A DNA stretch of 64,000 nucleotides from an uncultured Chitinophagaceae bacterium (GTDB lineage: Bacteria > Bacteroidota > Bacteroidia > Chitinophagales > Chitinophagaceae): contig CAKSVK010000001.1 in assembly GCA_934502905.1 (NCBI GenBank), positions 1 to 64,000 of the forward strand, in the 5' to 3' direction. The notes below the pieces were generated by a model that was not told the DNA's origin, searched no databases, and was given only the letters and a program-made list of their open reading frames with translations. This document shows, piece after piece, positions 8,373 to 17,315 of the stretch. The stretch's first letter is position 1. Every line of letters begins with the position of its first letter. The position numbers were made by a program, and so were the translations under genes.

Positions 8373-9143
8373 ATGCGCTTAAAACTGACCCGCCCATTGG
8401 CTTTCATTGATCTGGAGACAACAGGTATCAATCTTGCCACAGATCGTATTGTAGAAATAGCCATCGTTAAGCTGATGCCGGATGGAACAAGACAGGTAAA
8501 ACGTAAGCTGATCAATCCGCAGATGCCGATCCCGCAGGTTACAACCGATATTCATGGGATAACAGATGAAATGGTAAAGGACGCGCCTGCTTTTAAACAG
8601 GTGGCCAATGAGATCCGCCAGTTCATAGATAACTGCGACCTGGCGGGTTATAACTCCCACCGCCTTGATTTTCCGTTGCTTGCAGAAGAGTTTTTAAGGG
8701 CCGGACTGAACTTCGATATTACGGATAAAAGCCTCCTGGATGTGCAGAAAGTATACCATATGATGGAACCGAGAACGCTCGGCGCTGCATATAAGTTCTA
8801 TTGTGATAAACAACTGGACAATGCTCATAGCGCAGAGGTGGATGCGCAGGCTACCATGGAAATACTCGGTGCGCAGGTGGAAAAATATGAGCAGTTGGGA
8901 GATTCTGTTGAAAGTATCATAAAATTTACCGGAAAAGAGGAAATTATTGACTTCGCCCGCCGATTTGTAATGGATAATGGGGTAGAAGTTGTTAACTTCG
9001 GCAAGCATAAGGGGCGTCCCCTGGTAGATGTGCTGAAGTCGGAACCGCAATATTATGACTGGATGATGAAGGGTGAGTTTCCGCTGCATACCAAGCAAAA
9101 GCTTACAGAGATTTTTAACAGGACCTTTTTAAAGAATAAATAG
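8373..9143 (+). CDS. 3'-5' exonuclease, DnaQ/DEDDh type
   Basis: Predicted DEDDh exonuclease related to the DNA polymerase III epsilon subunit. The 256-residue protein has Exo I FIDLETTGI (catalytic Asp and Glu) near residue 11 and TDIHGITDEMV. Exo II is AGYNSHRLDFPLL. Exo III is HSAEVDAQATM, giving the His/Asp pair. After about residue 190 a separate C-terminal segment (NFGKHKGRPLVDVL, then YYDWMMKGEFP) resembles the short domain found after some DnaQ-like exonucleases (DUF3820-like). I chose ATG at 8373 because the domain begins directly after it. It is followed after 8 bases by the glycosyltransferase gene. It could be a replicative proofreader or a repair or RNA-trimming nuclease. Confidence 0.88.
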   Translation: MRLKLTRPLAFIDLETTGINLATDRIVEIAIVKLMPDGTRQVKRKLINPQMPIPQVTTDIHGITDEMVKDAPAFKQVANEIRQFIDNCDLAGYNSHRLDFPLLAEEFLRAGLNFDITDKSLLDVQKVYHMMEPRTLGAAYKFYCDKQLDNAHSAEVDAQATMEILGAQVEKYEQLGDSVESIIKFTGKEEIIDFARRFVMDNGVEVVNFGKHKGRPLVDVLKSEPQYYDWMMKGEFPLHTKQKLTEIFNRTFLKNK

Positions 9144-9151
9144 ATTTCCTT

Positions 9152-9928
9152 GTGGAGAAGCTGGTTGTCATACCCACATATAATGAATGTGAGAACATTG
9201 CCTCGATCCTAAGCGCCATTTTCAATATGGAGCTGGGGTTTCATGTGCTGGTAGTAGACGACAATTCTCCGGATGGTACAGCAGATGTGGTGCGTCAGTT
9301 GCAGCATACCTACAGGGAACAGCTTTTTCTGGAGCAACGCCAGGGGAAGCAGGGGCTCGGCACCGCTTACCTGCATGGTTTTAGATGGGCTATCAGAAAA
9401 GGGTATGCGCACATTTTTGAAATGGATGCTGATTTCTCGCACAACCCCAAAGATCTTGAACGGCTTTACCAGGCTTGCAGAAAAGGCGCTGATGTGTCCA
9501 TAGGTTCCAGGTACGTGGCCGGTGGACGAACGGTTAACTGGACCTGGGAAAGAAATGTGCTTTCCAAAGGCGGTGCCCTGTATACCAGGTTATTGACCTG
9601 GATGCCGGTAAAAGATCCTACCGCAGGATTCATCTGTTATAAGAAAGAAGTGCTGGAGAGCATCAATTTTGATGAAATAAAGTTTGTAGGGTATGCTTTC
9701 CAGATAGAAATGAAATTCGCAGCCTGGAAGCTCGGGTTCAAAATCGTTGAAATACCCATCACTTTCGTTGACCGTAAATACGGTACCTCCAAGATGAACA
9801 AGAATATTGTAAAGGAAGGGGTGCTGGGGGTTGTGAAGATCCAGTGGCTCAGCATGTTCAAAAACTACAGGCGTAAGGTCAAAAGTAATGTGGAGGAATC
9901 CAGGATCACAGCGAATGCGCTAAGCTGA
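9152..9928 (+). CDS. Polyprenol-phosphate mannosyltransferase-like GT2 enzyme
   Basis: Family 2 glycosyltransferase resembling dolichol/polyprenol-phosphate mannose synthase. It would transfer a hexose from a nucleotide sugar to a lipid phosphate at the inner membrane. Motifs in order: IPTYNECENI at the start, VVDDNSPDGTADVV (nucleotide binding), EMDADFSHNP (metal-binding DxD region), GSRYVAGG, and DPTAGFICYKK. At 258 residues it has the soluble catalytic domain only, with no C-terminal membrane segments, like the Dpm1 group. Translation probably starts at a GTG (9152), 8 bases after the exonuclease stop. The lipid-linked sugar may feed glycosylation by membrane enzymes such as the DUF2723 protein near 37 kb; this link is inference. 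Confidence 0.9.
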   Translation: MEKLVVIPTYNECENIASILSAIFNMELGFHVLVVDDNSPDGTADVVRQLQHTYREQLFLEQRQGKQGLGTAYLHGFRWAIRKGYAHIFEMDADFSHNPKDLERLYQACRKGADVSIGSRYVAGGRTVNWTWERNVLSKGGALYTRLLTWMPVKDPTAGFICYKKEVLESINFDEIKFVGYAFQIEMKFAAWKLGFKIVEIPITFVDRKYGTSKMNKNIVKEGVLGVVKIQWLSMFKNYRRKVKSNVEESRITANALS

Positions 9929-10020
9929 CATACTTCTCTGTATTATTAGTTTCCATCATTTTTGTCCCGGACAAATTACATTAGTATTATATTGCAAAAT
10001 ATTTTTTTAAACAAGAAGAA

Positions 10021-12921
10021 ATGAGGAAGGTCTTCCTGGTAATGCATATTTTTTTTGCAGTAGCAGCATCAGCCCAGAACAAACAACCACTGGATCATAC
10101 CGTATACGACGACTGGCAGAGTATCGGTGAAAGAAAAATAAGCAACGATGGCAAATGGATAGCCTTTGTTATAAATGTACAGGAAGGAGATGCCGTTTTA
10201 CAAATACAATCTACAGACGGCAGCTATACTAAAAAGATCGACCGGGGCTACAATATATACATTTCGGAAGACAGCCGGTTTTTGATTTGCCGTATCAAGC
10301 CAACCTATGCACAAACGAGAGATGCAAAGATCAAAAAGAAAAAAGACCTTCCCAAGGATTCCCTGGCAATTGTGGAATTGGGTAAAGACAGCATATACAC
10401 GGTGGCTAATATTAAATCCCATCAGGCTCCTCTCAAAAACAACCAATGGGTAGCCTGGCTGCTTGAAAAGCAGGTAAAAGACTCCACCGTAAAAAATAAG
10501 CCCGACAGCGCAATTGTCAGTAAGTTGAAAGAAGCAAGGAACAGCCAGGAAGAAGTGACGCCGGAACAAGCGGGAAAAAGAAAAAAAATCACCAATCCCC
10601 CGGTTATTAAAAATGATAACGGTGATTTCCGCCAATTTAAAGATTCTGCATCGGCTGTATCGTCCGGAAATGAACTGGTGATCTTCAATTACCGCCTGAA
10701 TACAGAGATCAGGTTGCCCTTTGTAAAAGAGTTTCTGTGGAGCGAGAACGGCCACCTGCTGCTCATTGAAAATGCACCACCTAAAGATTCTTCCCTTGCA
10801 AAAGCCGTTTCTATTTACAGGACCATCGAAGACAGGTTCGATACCATATCAAACGGTGGTAACGATTTCAAAGCATTTGCCATCGACGCTTCCGCTACCC
10901 GCATTGCTTTTGTAGCGGAAAGGGATAGCAGTGAAAAAGCGCTCCGGAAATTTTACAAGCTGTGGTACTGGCAGAACGGGCAGGATACCGCCGTCATGAT
11001 CGCAGATAAAAATACTGCTGGTATGCCGGTAGGCTGGAGCATCAGTGAATTTACCGTGCCGAAGTTCAGTAAGTCCGGAAAAAGGCTTTTTGCGGGTACT
11101 GCTCCTATCCCGGCATTGAAAGATACTTCCCTGGCTGAAATAGATATGGTGAAAGTTGATATCTGGAGTTATAAAGATGACTACCTCCAAACCATGCAGC
11201 TGGCAGGTCTGGACAAAGAGCTGAAGCGGACCTATACCGGCGTTATACACACCGCATCAAAAACGTTCCTGCAACTGGCTGATCAGGCGGTACCTGATAT
11301 TGTGCTGCCGGAAGAAGGAGATGGGGATTTGATATTGGGCATGTCTGATACGGCTTACAGACCGGTTGTACAATGGGAGGGAAAGACGCCGAAAGACCTG
11401 TATGCCATCAACCCGGACAATGGAATGCGAAACCTGATAAAAAAAGAAGTAGCAGGCAGGGTATATCTTTCACCCGGCTCTAAATTTGTTTTGTGGTATG
11501 ATGAAAAAGCAAAGCATTATTTTACCTGGCGTGACGGCACCATCAGAAATATAACGGCTAAGATCGCTGTGAAATTATATGAAGAAGAGTTTGATATGCC
11601 CGACGATCCTTATTCTTATGGAGTGATGGGGTGGCTGACGGGAGACCTGTCCGTGCTGCTATATGACAGGTATGATATCTGGCAGGTAGATCCGTTAAAC
11701 GTAGTGGCGCCTGTAAATATCACCGCTACCGGCAGGAAAAACAAAACCAGCTACCGTTATCTTAAAACAGATCCCGAAGAAGTTTCCATTGCTCCTGTAC
11801 AGGAGGTGGTGCTGAAGACCTTCAATGAAGTAAATAAGCAATCAGGGTTTGCGGTATACAGGTTTTCGGAGAAGAATGAGCCCAGAACTATTTTTAGCGG
11901 GGCATTTGCACTGAATGACGGATTGCTGAAAGCAAAGGCAGTGCCTGTATATGCTTATACGAAAGAGTCTTATATCCAGTCGCCCGATCTGTATGTAAAC
12001 GACGACTGGAAGAGAGAGCTGCGGCTTACCCGCATCAACTCCCAGCAAAGCCGGTACAACTGGGGAACCGCTGAACTATTTACCTGGAAAGCTTATAACG
12101 GAAAGCAGGCGAAAGGGATCTTATACAAGCCGGAAGATTTCAATCCGCAGAAAAAGTATCCTGTTATCTGCTATTTCTACGAAAAGCTTACCGATGGATT
12201 GTATAATTATATTCCACCTGCACCCACGCCCAGCCGCCTCAATATTTCTTTTTTTGTAAGCAGGGGCTATATCGTATTAGCGCCGGATATTGAGTACAAT
12301 ATCGGTCACCCCGGAAAAAGCGCTTATGACTATGTAGTAAGCGGTGCCAGGGCATTAGCGAAAAATACCTGGGCAGACAGCACCCGGATGGGGCTGCAGG
12401 GACAAAGCTGGGGCGGGTACCAGACTGCACAGATCATTACTTTGACCAAACTTTTCAAAGCGGCCTGGGCAGGCGCCCCTGTGAGTAATATGACAAGCGC
12501 TTATGGGGGAATCCGCTGGCAAACGGGGATGAACCGCCAGTTCCAGTACGAAAAAACACAAAGCAGGATAGGTGCAACACTTTGGGAAAAACCGCAGCTT
12601 TATATCGAAAACTCTCCTTTATTTCATGTGCCTAAAATAGCAACGCCGCTTGTGATCATGCATAACGATAATGACGGGGCGGTGCCATGGTATCAGGGCA
12701 TAGAGCTTTTTACCGCCATGCGCCGGCTGAACAAACCCGTGTGGATGCTTAATTATAACGGAGAGGCGCATAACCTGGTGGAAAGAAAGAACCGAAAGGA
12801 TATCCAGGTAAGGGAACAGCAGTTTTTTGACTGGTTGCTGAAAGGAGCACAGCCTGCGGAATGGTTACGGGATGGCGTACCTGCAGTTATGAAAGGTAAA
12901 AAATGGGGCATAGAGGATTAA
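10021..12921 (+). CDS. Secreted S9 family (prolyl oligopeptidase-like) peptidase
   Basis: Large exported serine peptidase of 966 residues. A signal peptide (MRKVFLVMHIFFAVAASAQ) leads into an N-terminal region expected to form a beta-propeller. The C-terminal alpha/beta-hydrolase domain carries the nucleophile GQSWGGYQ near residue 800, the Asp in HNDNDGAVPW and the His in NGEAHNL, so the triad is complete. In this family the enzyme clips short peptides in the periplasm. Residues about 100-215 are Lys/Asp-rich and low in complexity. It precedes rpiA by only 11 bases, so the two may be co-transcribed although functionally unrelated. Confidence 0.93.
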   Translation: MRKVFLVMHIFFAVAASAQNKQPLDHTVYDDWQSIGERKISNDGKWIAFVINVQEGDAVLQIQSTDGSYTKKIDRGYNIYISEDSRFLICRIKPTYAQTRDAKIKKKKDLPKDSLAIVELGKDSIYTVANIKSHQAPLKNNQWVAWLLEKQVKDSTVKNKPDSAIVSKLKEARNSQEEVTPEQAGKRKKITNPPVIKNDNGDFRQFKDSASAVSSGNELVIFNYRLNTEIRLPFVKEFLWSENGHLLLIENAPPKDSSLAKAVSIYRTIEDRFDTISNGGNDFKAFAIDASATRIAFVAERDSSEKALRKFYKLWYWQNGQDTAVMIADKNTAGMPVGWSISEFTVPKFSKSGKRLFAGTAPIPALKDTSLAEIDMVKVDIWSYKDDYLQTMQLAGLDKELKRTYTGVIHTASKTFLQLADQAVPDIVLPEEGDGDLILGMSDTAYRPVVQWEGKTPKDLYAINPDNGMRNLIKKEVAGRVYLSPGSKFVLWYDEKAKHYFTWRDGTIRNITAKIAVKLYEEEFDMPDDPYSYGVMGWLTGDLSVLLYDRYDIWQVDPLNVVAPVNITATGRKNKTSYRYLKTDPEEVSIAPVQEVVLKTFNEVNKQSGFAVYRFSEKNEPRTIFSGAFALNDGLLKAKAVPVYAYTKESYIQSPDLYVNDDWKRELRLTRINSQQSRYNWGTAELFTWKAYNGKQAKGILYKPEDFNPQKKYPVICYFYEKLTDGLYNYIPPAPTPSRLNISFFVSRGYIVLAPDIEYNIGHPGKSAYDYVVSGARALAKNTWADSTRMGLQGQSWGGYQTAQIITLTKLFKAAWAGAPVSNMTSAYGGIRWQTGMNRQFQYEKTQSRIGATLWEKPQLYIENSPLFHVPKIATPLVIMHNDNDGAVPWYQGIELFTAMRRLNKPVWMLNYNGEAHNLVERKNRKDIQVREQQFFDWLLKGAQPAEWLRDGVPAVMKGKKWGIED

Positions 12922-12932
12922 ATCAACACACA

Positions 12933-13610
12933 ATGAATCCGAAACAACTGGCTGCCTCCAGAGCAGTGGAATTTATCAGGGAAGGAATGATAGTAGGACT
13001 GGGAACGGGCTCTACTGCATTTTGGGCTATAGAATACACTGCACAACGCGTTGCGCAAGGGCTGAATATAACAGTAGTGGCTACTTCTGAAGATACGGCA
13101 ATGAAGGCGCGTGAAAGAGGCATACATATCACTTCCTTTGATGAAGTGCCGTATGTGGATATAGATATAGATGGCGCTGATGAAGCAGATGAGGACCTAA
13201 ATCTTATAAAAGGTGGTGGCGGGGCATTGATGCGGGAAAAAATAGTGGCCAGCGCTACCCGTCAGTTCATTGTAATAGCCGATGAATCGAAGCTGGTAAA
13301 AAAGCTCGGCAAATTTCCCCTTCCTGTAGAAGTCGTGATTTTCGGATGGGAACATACCAACAGGGCCCTGGAGCAATTAGGCTGCCAGACGAAGCGCCGG
13401 ATGACGCCGGATGGAAAACCCTTTGTTACCGATAACGGTAACTATATCCTTGATTGTAATTTTAATATCATAAAAGATGCGCCGGCACTGGAGAAAGATA
13501 TCAACAGCATTATTGGTGTGGTAGATAACGGACTGTTCATCCATATGGCGGAAAGAGTGATCGTTGGTTGTATGGATGGTTCCGTTAAAGAAATTACAAG
13601 CAAAAGCTGA
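12933..13610 (+). CDS. rpiA: Ribose-5-phosphate isomerase A
   Basis: Interconverts ribose-5-phosphate and ribulose-5-phosphate in the pentose phosphate pathway. It has 225 residues, the normal length. The family blocks GLGTGSTAFWAIE (phosphate binding), DIDIDGADEAD (catalytic Asp) and LIKGGGGALMREKI (catalytic Glu/Lys region) are intact. The ATG at 12933 begins MNPKQLAASRAV, the natural family start, 11 bases past the peptidase stop. Cytosolic. Confidence 0.96.
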   Translation: MNPKQLAASRAVEFIREGMIVGLGTGSTAFWAIEYTAQRVAQGLNITVVATSEDTAMKARERGIHITSFDEVPYVDIDIDGADEADEDLNLIKGGGGALMREKIVASATRQFIVIADESKLVKKLGKFPLPVEVVIFGWEHTNRALEQLGCQTKRRMTPDGKPFVTDNGNYILDCNFNIIKDAPALEKDINSIIGVVDNGLFIHMAERVIVGCMDGSVKEITSKS

Positions 13611-13643
13611 TCGGTCCTGTCGCATCACCATTCCTGATATATC

Positions 13644-14768
13644 ATGTCTGACAAATCCGCAATAGTAATAGGCGCGGGCATTGCAGGACTGGCAACCGCC
13701 AGGGCGCTGGCCGTAAGAAACTACCGGGTAACGGTAGTGGAAAGGTCGTTGCAGGCAATGGGCGCTTCTGTCCGGAACTTCGGCATGATACTACCCGCAG
13801 CACAACCAGCGGGACAATTGTACGACCGGGCGAAAAGATCTGCCGCTATCTGGAAAGAGATCTGTAATGAGGCAGGCATCTGGTATGAACAAAAGGGATC
13901 GCTGCACCTGGCATATGCTCCGGATGAATGGCAGGTGCTGCACGAAGTGAAGGAGGCATATACATGCAGGGGATACCGGTTACTGGATCCTGCAGCCACT
14001 ACCAGGCTATCGGCTGCCATACTGCCCGATGGTTTATACGGCAGCCTCTACAGCACAGATGAGCTGATCGTGGACCCAAGAAAAGCAATAGCCGCCATAC
14101 CATTGTGGCTTGCAGAAAAATATAATGTTCAGTTTATCTGGGGGAAACATGTGAATGGTGTGCTTCACCCGTTTGTACATGTGGGTAATGAAAAGTTGCA
14201 GGCCGATGAAATTTATGTTTGTTCGGGTGCAGATTTCGAAACACTCTATCCGGATATCTATAAAGCATTGCCTCTTACAAAATGCAAGCTGCAGATGATG
14301 CGGCTGGGTGTGCAGCCTGGCGGATGGCGGCTTGGACCGGCGCTGTGCAGTCCCCTGTCATTGGTGCACTACAACAGTTATAAGGCCGCACCATCGTTTC
14401 CGGCATTAAAAGCCAGGATTGAAAAAGAATTTGCCGAATACCTGCAATACGGCATCCACCTGCTGGTATCCCAGAATGAAGAAGGAGCATTAACGGTAGG
14501 TGATTCCCATGAATATGGATCCAGTCCTGATCCTTTTGACCGGGAGCTGATCAATGATCTTATCCTGCGTTATCTTGGAAGCTTTGCCCGCTTTGGTAAT
14601 TCCCGGGTGATGGAAACATGGAATGGTGTGTACCCGAAGCTCACCAACGGGGAAACAGATATCGTGCTTTCGCCTGCCCCCGGTGTCACCATCATCAATG
14701 GATTCGGCGGTGCTGGCATGACACTGGCTTTTGGATTGGCTGAAGAAGTCATAGAAAGGAATCAATGA
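13644..14768 (+). CDS. FAD-dependent oxidoreductase (DAO family, TIGR03364-like)
   Basis: DAO-fold flavoenzyme of 374 residues. The FAD-binding motif VIGAGIAGLATARAL is near the N-terminus, followed by the acidic VVERS and SVRNFGMI. The C-terminal FAD motif is IINGFGGAGMTLAFGLAEE. The N-terminal third resembles the TIGR03364 group, which has been linked to phosphonate catabolism, but the associated phosphatase-like gene is not adjacent here, so the substrate stays open. It likely oxidises an amine or amino-acid-like compound. It starts 33 bases after rpiA and may be in the same transcript. Confidence 0.8.
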   Translation: MSDKSAIVIGAGIAGLATARALAVRNYRVTVVERSLQAMGASVRNFGMILPAAQPAGQLYDRAKRSAAIWKEICNEAGIWYEQKGSLHLAYAPDEWQVLHEVKEAYTCRGYRLLDPAATTRLSAAILPDGLYGSLYSTDELIVDPRKAIAAIPLWLAEKYNVQFIWGKHVNGVLHPFVHVGNEKLQADEIYVCSGADFETLYPDIYKALPLTKCKLQMMRLGVQPGGWRLGPALCSPLSLVHYNSYKAAPSFPALKARIEKEFAEYLQYGIHLLVSQNEEGALTVGDSHEYGSSPDPFDRELINDLILRYLGSFARFGNSRVMETWNGVYPKLTNGETDIVLSPAPGVTIINGFGGAGMTLAFGLAEEVIERNQ

Positions 14769-14917
14769 TTGCCTTATCAAACCATGGTATAACCGCCCGA
14801 CATTAATGCTCCTGCCTATCTTTATTCTGCCATCCTATGCCCGCGAAGGGTCTGTGGCAAGTGTGGAATGTTTGATGAGCTTTAATACCGTTTCCGAACA
14901 TTAATATCATACATCAA

Positions 14918-14948
14918 TTGCTAATTGGTGATAAACTTGCTATATTTA
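14918..14948 (+). promoter_or_regulatory. Predicted promoter of the universal stress protein gene
   Basis: TTG (14918-14920), 20-base spacer and TATATTTA (14941-14948, seven of eight matches to TAnnTTTG) stand 35 bases above the ATG at 14983. Confidence 0.5.
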
Positions 14949-14982
14949 GAGTTAATTGCTAAACCATTAAAAATTCAATATC

Positions 14983-15804
14983 ATGGAAAAAATTCTTGCA
15001 GCCGTTGATTTTTCAGACGCCTCTGTAAATGCCGCGAGGTATGCCGTACAACTGGCAAATGACCTTCCTGGCGCATCCCTGACTTTATATTACACTTACA
15101 ATAAGGTGACAGCGGGCAGTGATGGTTCCCCACTGGATGTGGATGATGACGATCGTAAAGCCATCGCGGAATCGGCTATCCTTAACCTGAAGAATACACT
15201 GGCTGCAGATAGCAAAAAGAATATTGAGCATGTGGTGGAGCCGGGGAATGTGATCGCCAACCTGGAAAAATATGTCAAATACCATGGAGTAGACCTGATT
15301 GTAATGGGTATCACCGGAAGCTCCAGGCTGGAGCAAATGATAGTGGGAAGCACCACCCTGGATGTGATCAGCCGGGACATCTGCCCGATACTGGTTATTC
15401 CGGGGAATGCAGCATACCGGAAAATTGCAAAAGCTGCATTGGCTTCGGATCTTAAAAACGTAGAAAGCAATACACCGGTTGTACAAATGGAAAAGGTGCT
15501 GAATACCATTAATCCCAGGTTGTATATTGTAAATGTTACGCGGGAGCACCATGCTGTTCCTGATGAATATAAGGCGGAGAAAGAAAAGCTGCAGGAGTTG
15601 CTCTGGAAATATAACCCGCAGAGTTCTTTCGTGCTGGAAGAGGATTTTGAAAAGGCAGTGGCTGATTTTGTACAGGAGTATGATATCGATCTCATTATAA
15701 CCGTACCAAAAAAACATGGCTTCCTTAAGAGGTTATTCAATGCGAGTCATACACAAAAGCTTGCTTACAACAGCCAGGTGCCTATCCTGGCGGTTCACTC
15801 ATGA
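14983..15804 (+). CDS. Universal stress protein with two UspA domains
   Basis: Tandem UspA protein of 273 residues, cytosolic. The first domain (about residues 1-145) starts MEKILAAVDFSDAS and has the ATP-binding pattern G-2x-G-9x-G-S in GITGSSRLEQMIVGS. The second domain (about 150-273) ends with PILAVHS but lacks that glycine pattern, having KKHGFLKRLFNASHT in its place. It therefore may not bind nucleotide. Such proteins help survival under starvation, redox or envelope stress. It is monocistronic with a plausible promoter. Confidence 0.92.
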   Translation: MEKILAAVDFSDASVNAARYAVQLANDLPGASLTLYYTYNKVTAGSDGSPLDVDDDDRKAIAESAILNLKNTLAADSKKNIEHVVEPGNVIANLEKYVKYHGVDLIVMGITGSSRLEQMIVGSTTLDVISRDICPILVIPGNAAYRKIAKAALASDLKNVESNTPVVQMEKVLNTINPRLYIVNVTREHHAVPDEYKAEKEKLQELLWKYNPQSSFVLEEDFEKAVADFVQEYDIDLIITVPKKHGFLKRLFNASHTQKLAYNSQVPILAVHS

Positions 15805-15965
15805 TAAAAAAATTATAAAAACCCAGATAGGGTTTCAGGGCTTGTGATCTTGCTTTTCAACGGGTATTTTTACAGTTTAAGTGTTTACTCCTATCGAAAT
15901 ACAGGTGATTATTCATTCACGCAAGTTTGTGTAAGACTAATTAATACCCGACATTTGCATTGGTT

Positions 15966-16148
15966 ATGCCAAAACCTCTATCTGATTTTTTTATGCCAAT
16001 ACAGAAAAGCCATACCAGGTTATCCGAAGGTTTGCTTACATTACTTGTAGTTGTAATTGCGATCATAGTTTTGCATGCTCTTCAGAGCTTCCAGAAGCAG
16101 GGCTACTCCCTGGGAGAAACAACTTCTACCGTTCCCACGAACTATTGA
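15966..16148 (+). CDS. Possible small membrane protein (60 aa)
   Basis: A 60-codon frame from ATG 15966 encodes a polar start (MPKPLSDFFMPIQKSH), one clear membrane helix (LLTLLVVVIAIIVLHAL) and a polar tail. It sits between the usp gene and the convergent pyrD gene, ending 14 bases before the pyrD stop. I do not recognise a family. The single helix with flanking charged residues is the main evidence. No Shine-Dalgarno is seen, which is common in this phylum. Confidence 0.45.
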   Translation: MPKPLSDFFMPIQKSHTRLSEGLLTLLVVVIAIIVLHALQSFQKQGYSLGETTSTVPTNY

Positions 16149-16162
16149 GCTTTTTCATTGGG

Positions 16163-17209
16163 CTAACCGATCTTCCGGCAGATACGCTTGATGATGCCGG
16201 GACCCTCATAAATAAAACCGGTCCATACCTGTATCAATACTGCGCCCAGCTCCATTTTTTCCCGTGCATCCGTTCCGTTAAAGATGCCTCCGCTGGCGAT
16301 TACCGGCACAGCACCTTTTGTTTTCTGTACAATTTGATGTACAATTTCCGAGGAGGCTTTCTGAACGGGTTTACCGCTCAACCCGCCCGCACCGATAGCT
16401 TCAATCTCTGACTTGCTCGTTCTCAGGTTTTCCCGGCTGATGGTGGTATTGGTTGCAACAATACCATCCAGGTGGATGTCCAGTGCCAGCGCTATCACAT
16501 CGTCTACCTGTTCCGGCGTCAGGTCCGGGGCTATCTTCAGGAAGATCGGTTTGGGGGTCGTCTTCTGTGCATTCTTTTCCTGCAGGTTGGTGAGGATCTG
16601 CTTCAGCGAATCCTTATCCTGTAAAGCCCTCAGTCCCGGGGTGTTGGGTGAGCTTACGTTTACCGTAAAATAATCTACGTAGTCGAACAGGGCTTCAAAG
16701 CAAATTTCATAATCCTTCCATGCTTCTTCGTTGGGTGTTACTTTGTTCTTCCCGATGTTGCCACCTATGATCAGCGAGGAATGTTTTCCCGCCGCATCCC
16801 GCCATTTCTGCAGGCGGCCGGCGATCTGTTCGGCGCCGTCGTTGTTGAAACCCATCCGGTTGATAAGCGCTTTATCTGCCGGCAGGCGGAACAGCCTCGG
16901 CTTGTCGTTGCCGCCCTGCGGCTTCGGCGTTACAGTTCCTATCTCAACAAATCCGAACCCCATGCAGTCCAGTTCCCGGAGATAGCGGGCATTTTTATCA
17001 AACCCGGCACCCAACCCAACCGGATTGTCGAATGTAAGCGATCCGTTTCGGGTAACAAGCACTACCTGATTTTTAGCAGGCTTCAGAGAGGCACATACTA
17101 TTTTTTTTATAAAACCGATACTGCATAAGAACCGGAAGCAATTCATTGAAAAATAATGTACCGGTTCGGGGGGAAACCAAAACAGAATACTTCGTAAAAG
17201 CTTGTACAT
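16163..17209 (-). CDS. pyrD: Dihydroorotate dehydrogenase (quinone), class 2
   Basis: Oxidises dihydroorotate to orotate in pyrimidine synthesis, passing electrons via FMN to quinone at the membrane. It has 348 residues with the class 2 N-terminal helical extension (LLRSILFWFPPEPVHYF). Key blocks are GLGAGFDKNA, EIGTVTPKPQGGN, NRMGFNN and the catalytic base Ser in NVSSPNTPGLR. The tail has SGGIFNGTDAREK and LIQVWTGFIYEGP, the FMN phosphate site. It is a single gene with pyrimidine relevance to thyA further right. Confidence 0.97.
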   Translation of the reverse strand: MYKLLRSILFWFPPEPVHYFSMNCFRFLCSIGFIKKIVCASLKPAKNQVVLVTRNGSLTFDNPVGLGAGFDKNARYLRELDCMGFGFVEIGTVTPKPQGGNDKPRLFRLPADKALINRMGFNNDGAEQIAGRLQKWRDAAGKHSSLIIGGNIGKNKVTPNEEAWKDYEICFEALFDYVDYFTVNVSSPNTPGLRALQDKDSLKQILTNLQEKNAQKTTPKPIFLKIAPDLTPEQVDDVIALALDIHLDGIVATNTTISRENLRTSKSEIEAIGAGGLSGKPVQKASSEIVHQIVQKTKGAVPVIASGGIFNGTDAREKMELGAVLIQVWTGFIYEGPGIIKRICRKIG

Positions 17210-17248
17210 AATCGGCGCAAGTTAACAAATGATACATAGCGGTGGCAG

Positions 17249-17280
17249 TTTGGTACAGACAACCGGAATAATTATCTTTG
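17249..17280 (+). promoter_or_regulatory. Promoter of the thiolase gene
   Basis: TTTG (17249-17252), a 20-base spacer and a perfect TATCTTTG (17273-17280) form a textbook Bacteroidota promoter, about 35 bases above the ATG at 17316. Confidence 0.75.
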
Positions 17281-17315
17281 ATATACAAAGTTGCATAAAC
17301 AACTAAATTAAACGT

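Noticed and set aside
15818-15835. AAACCC/GGGTTT stem after the usp gene as a terminator
   Set aside because: The stem is only six base pairs and is not followed by a T-run.
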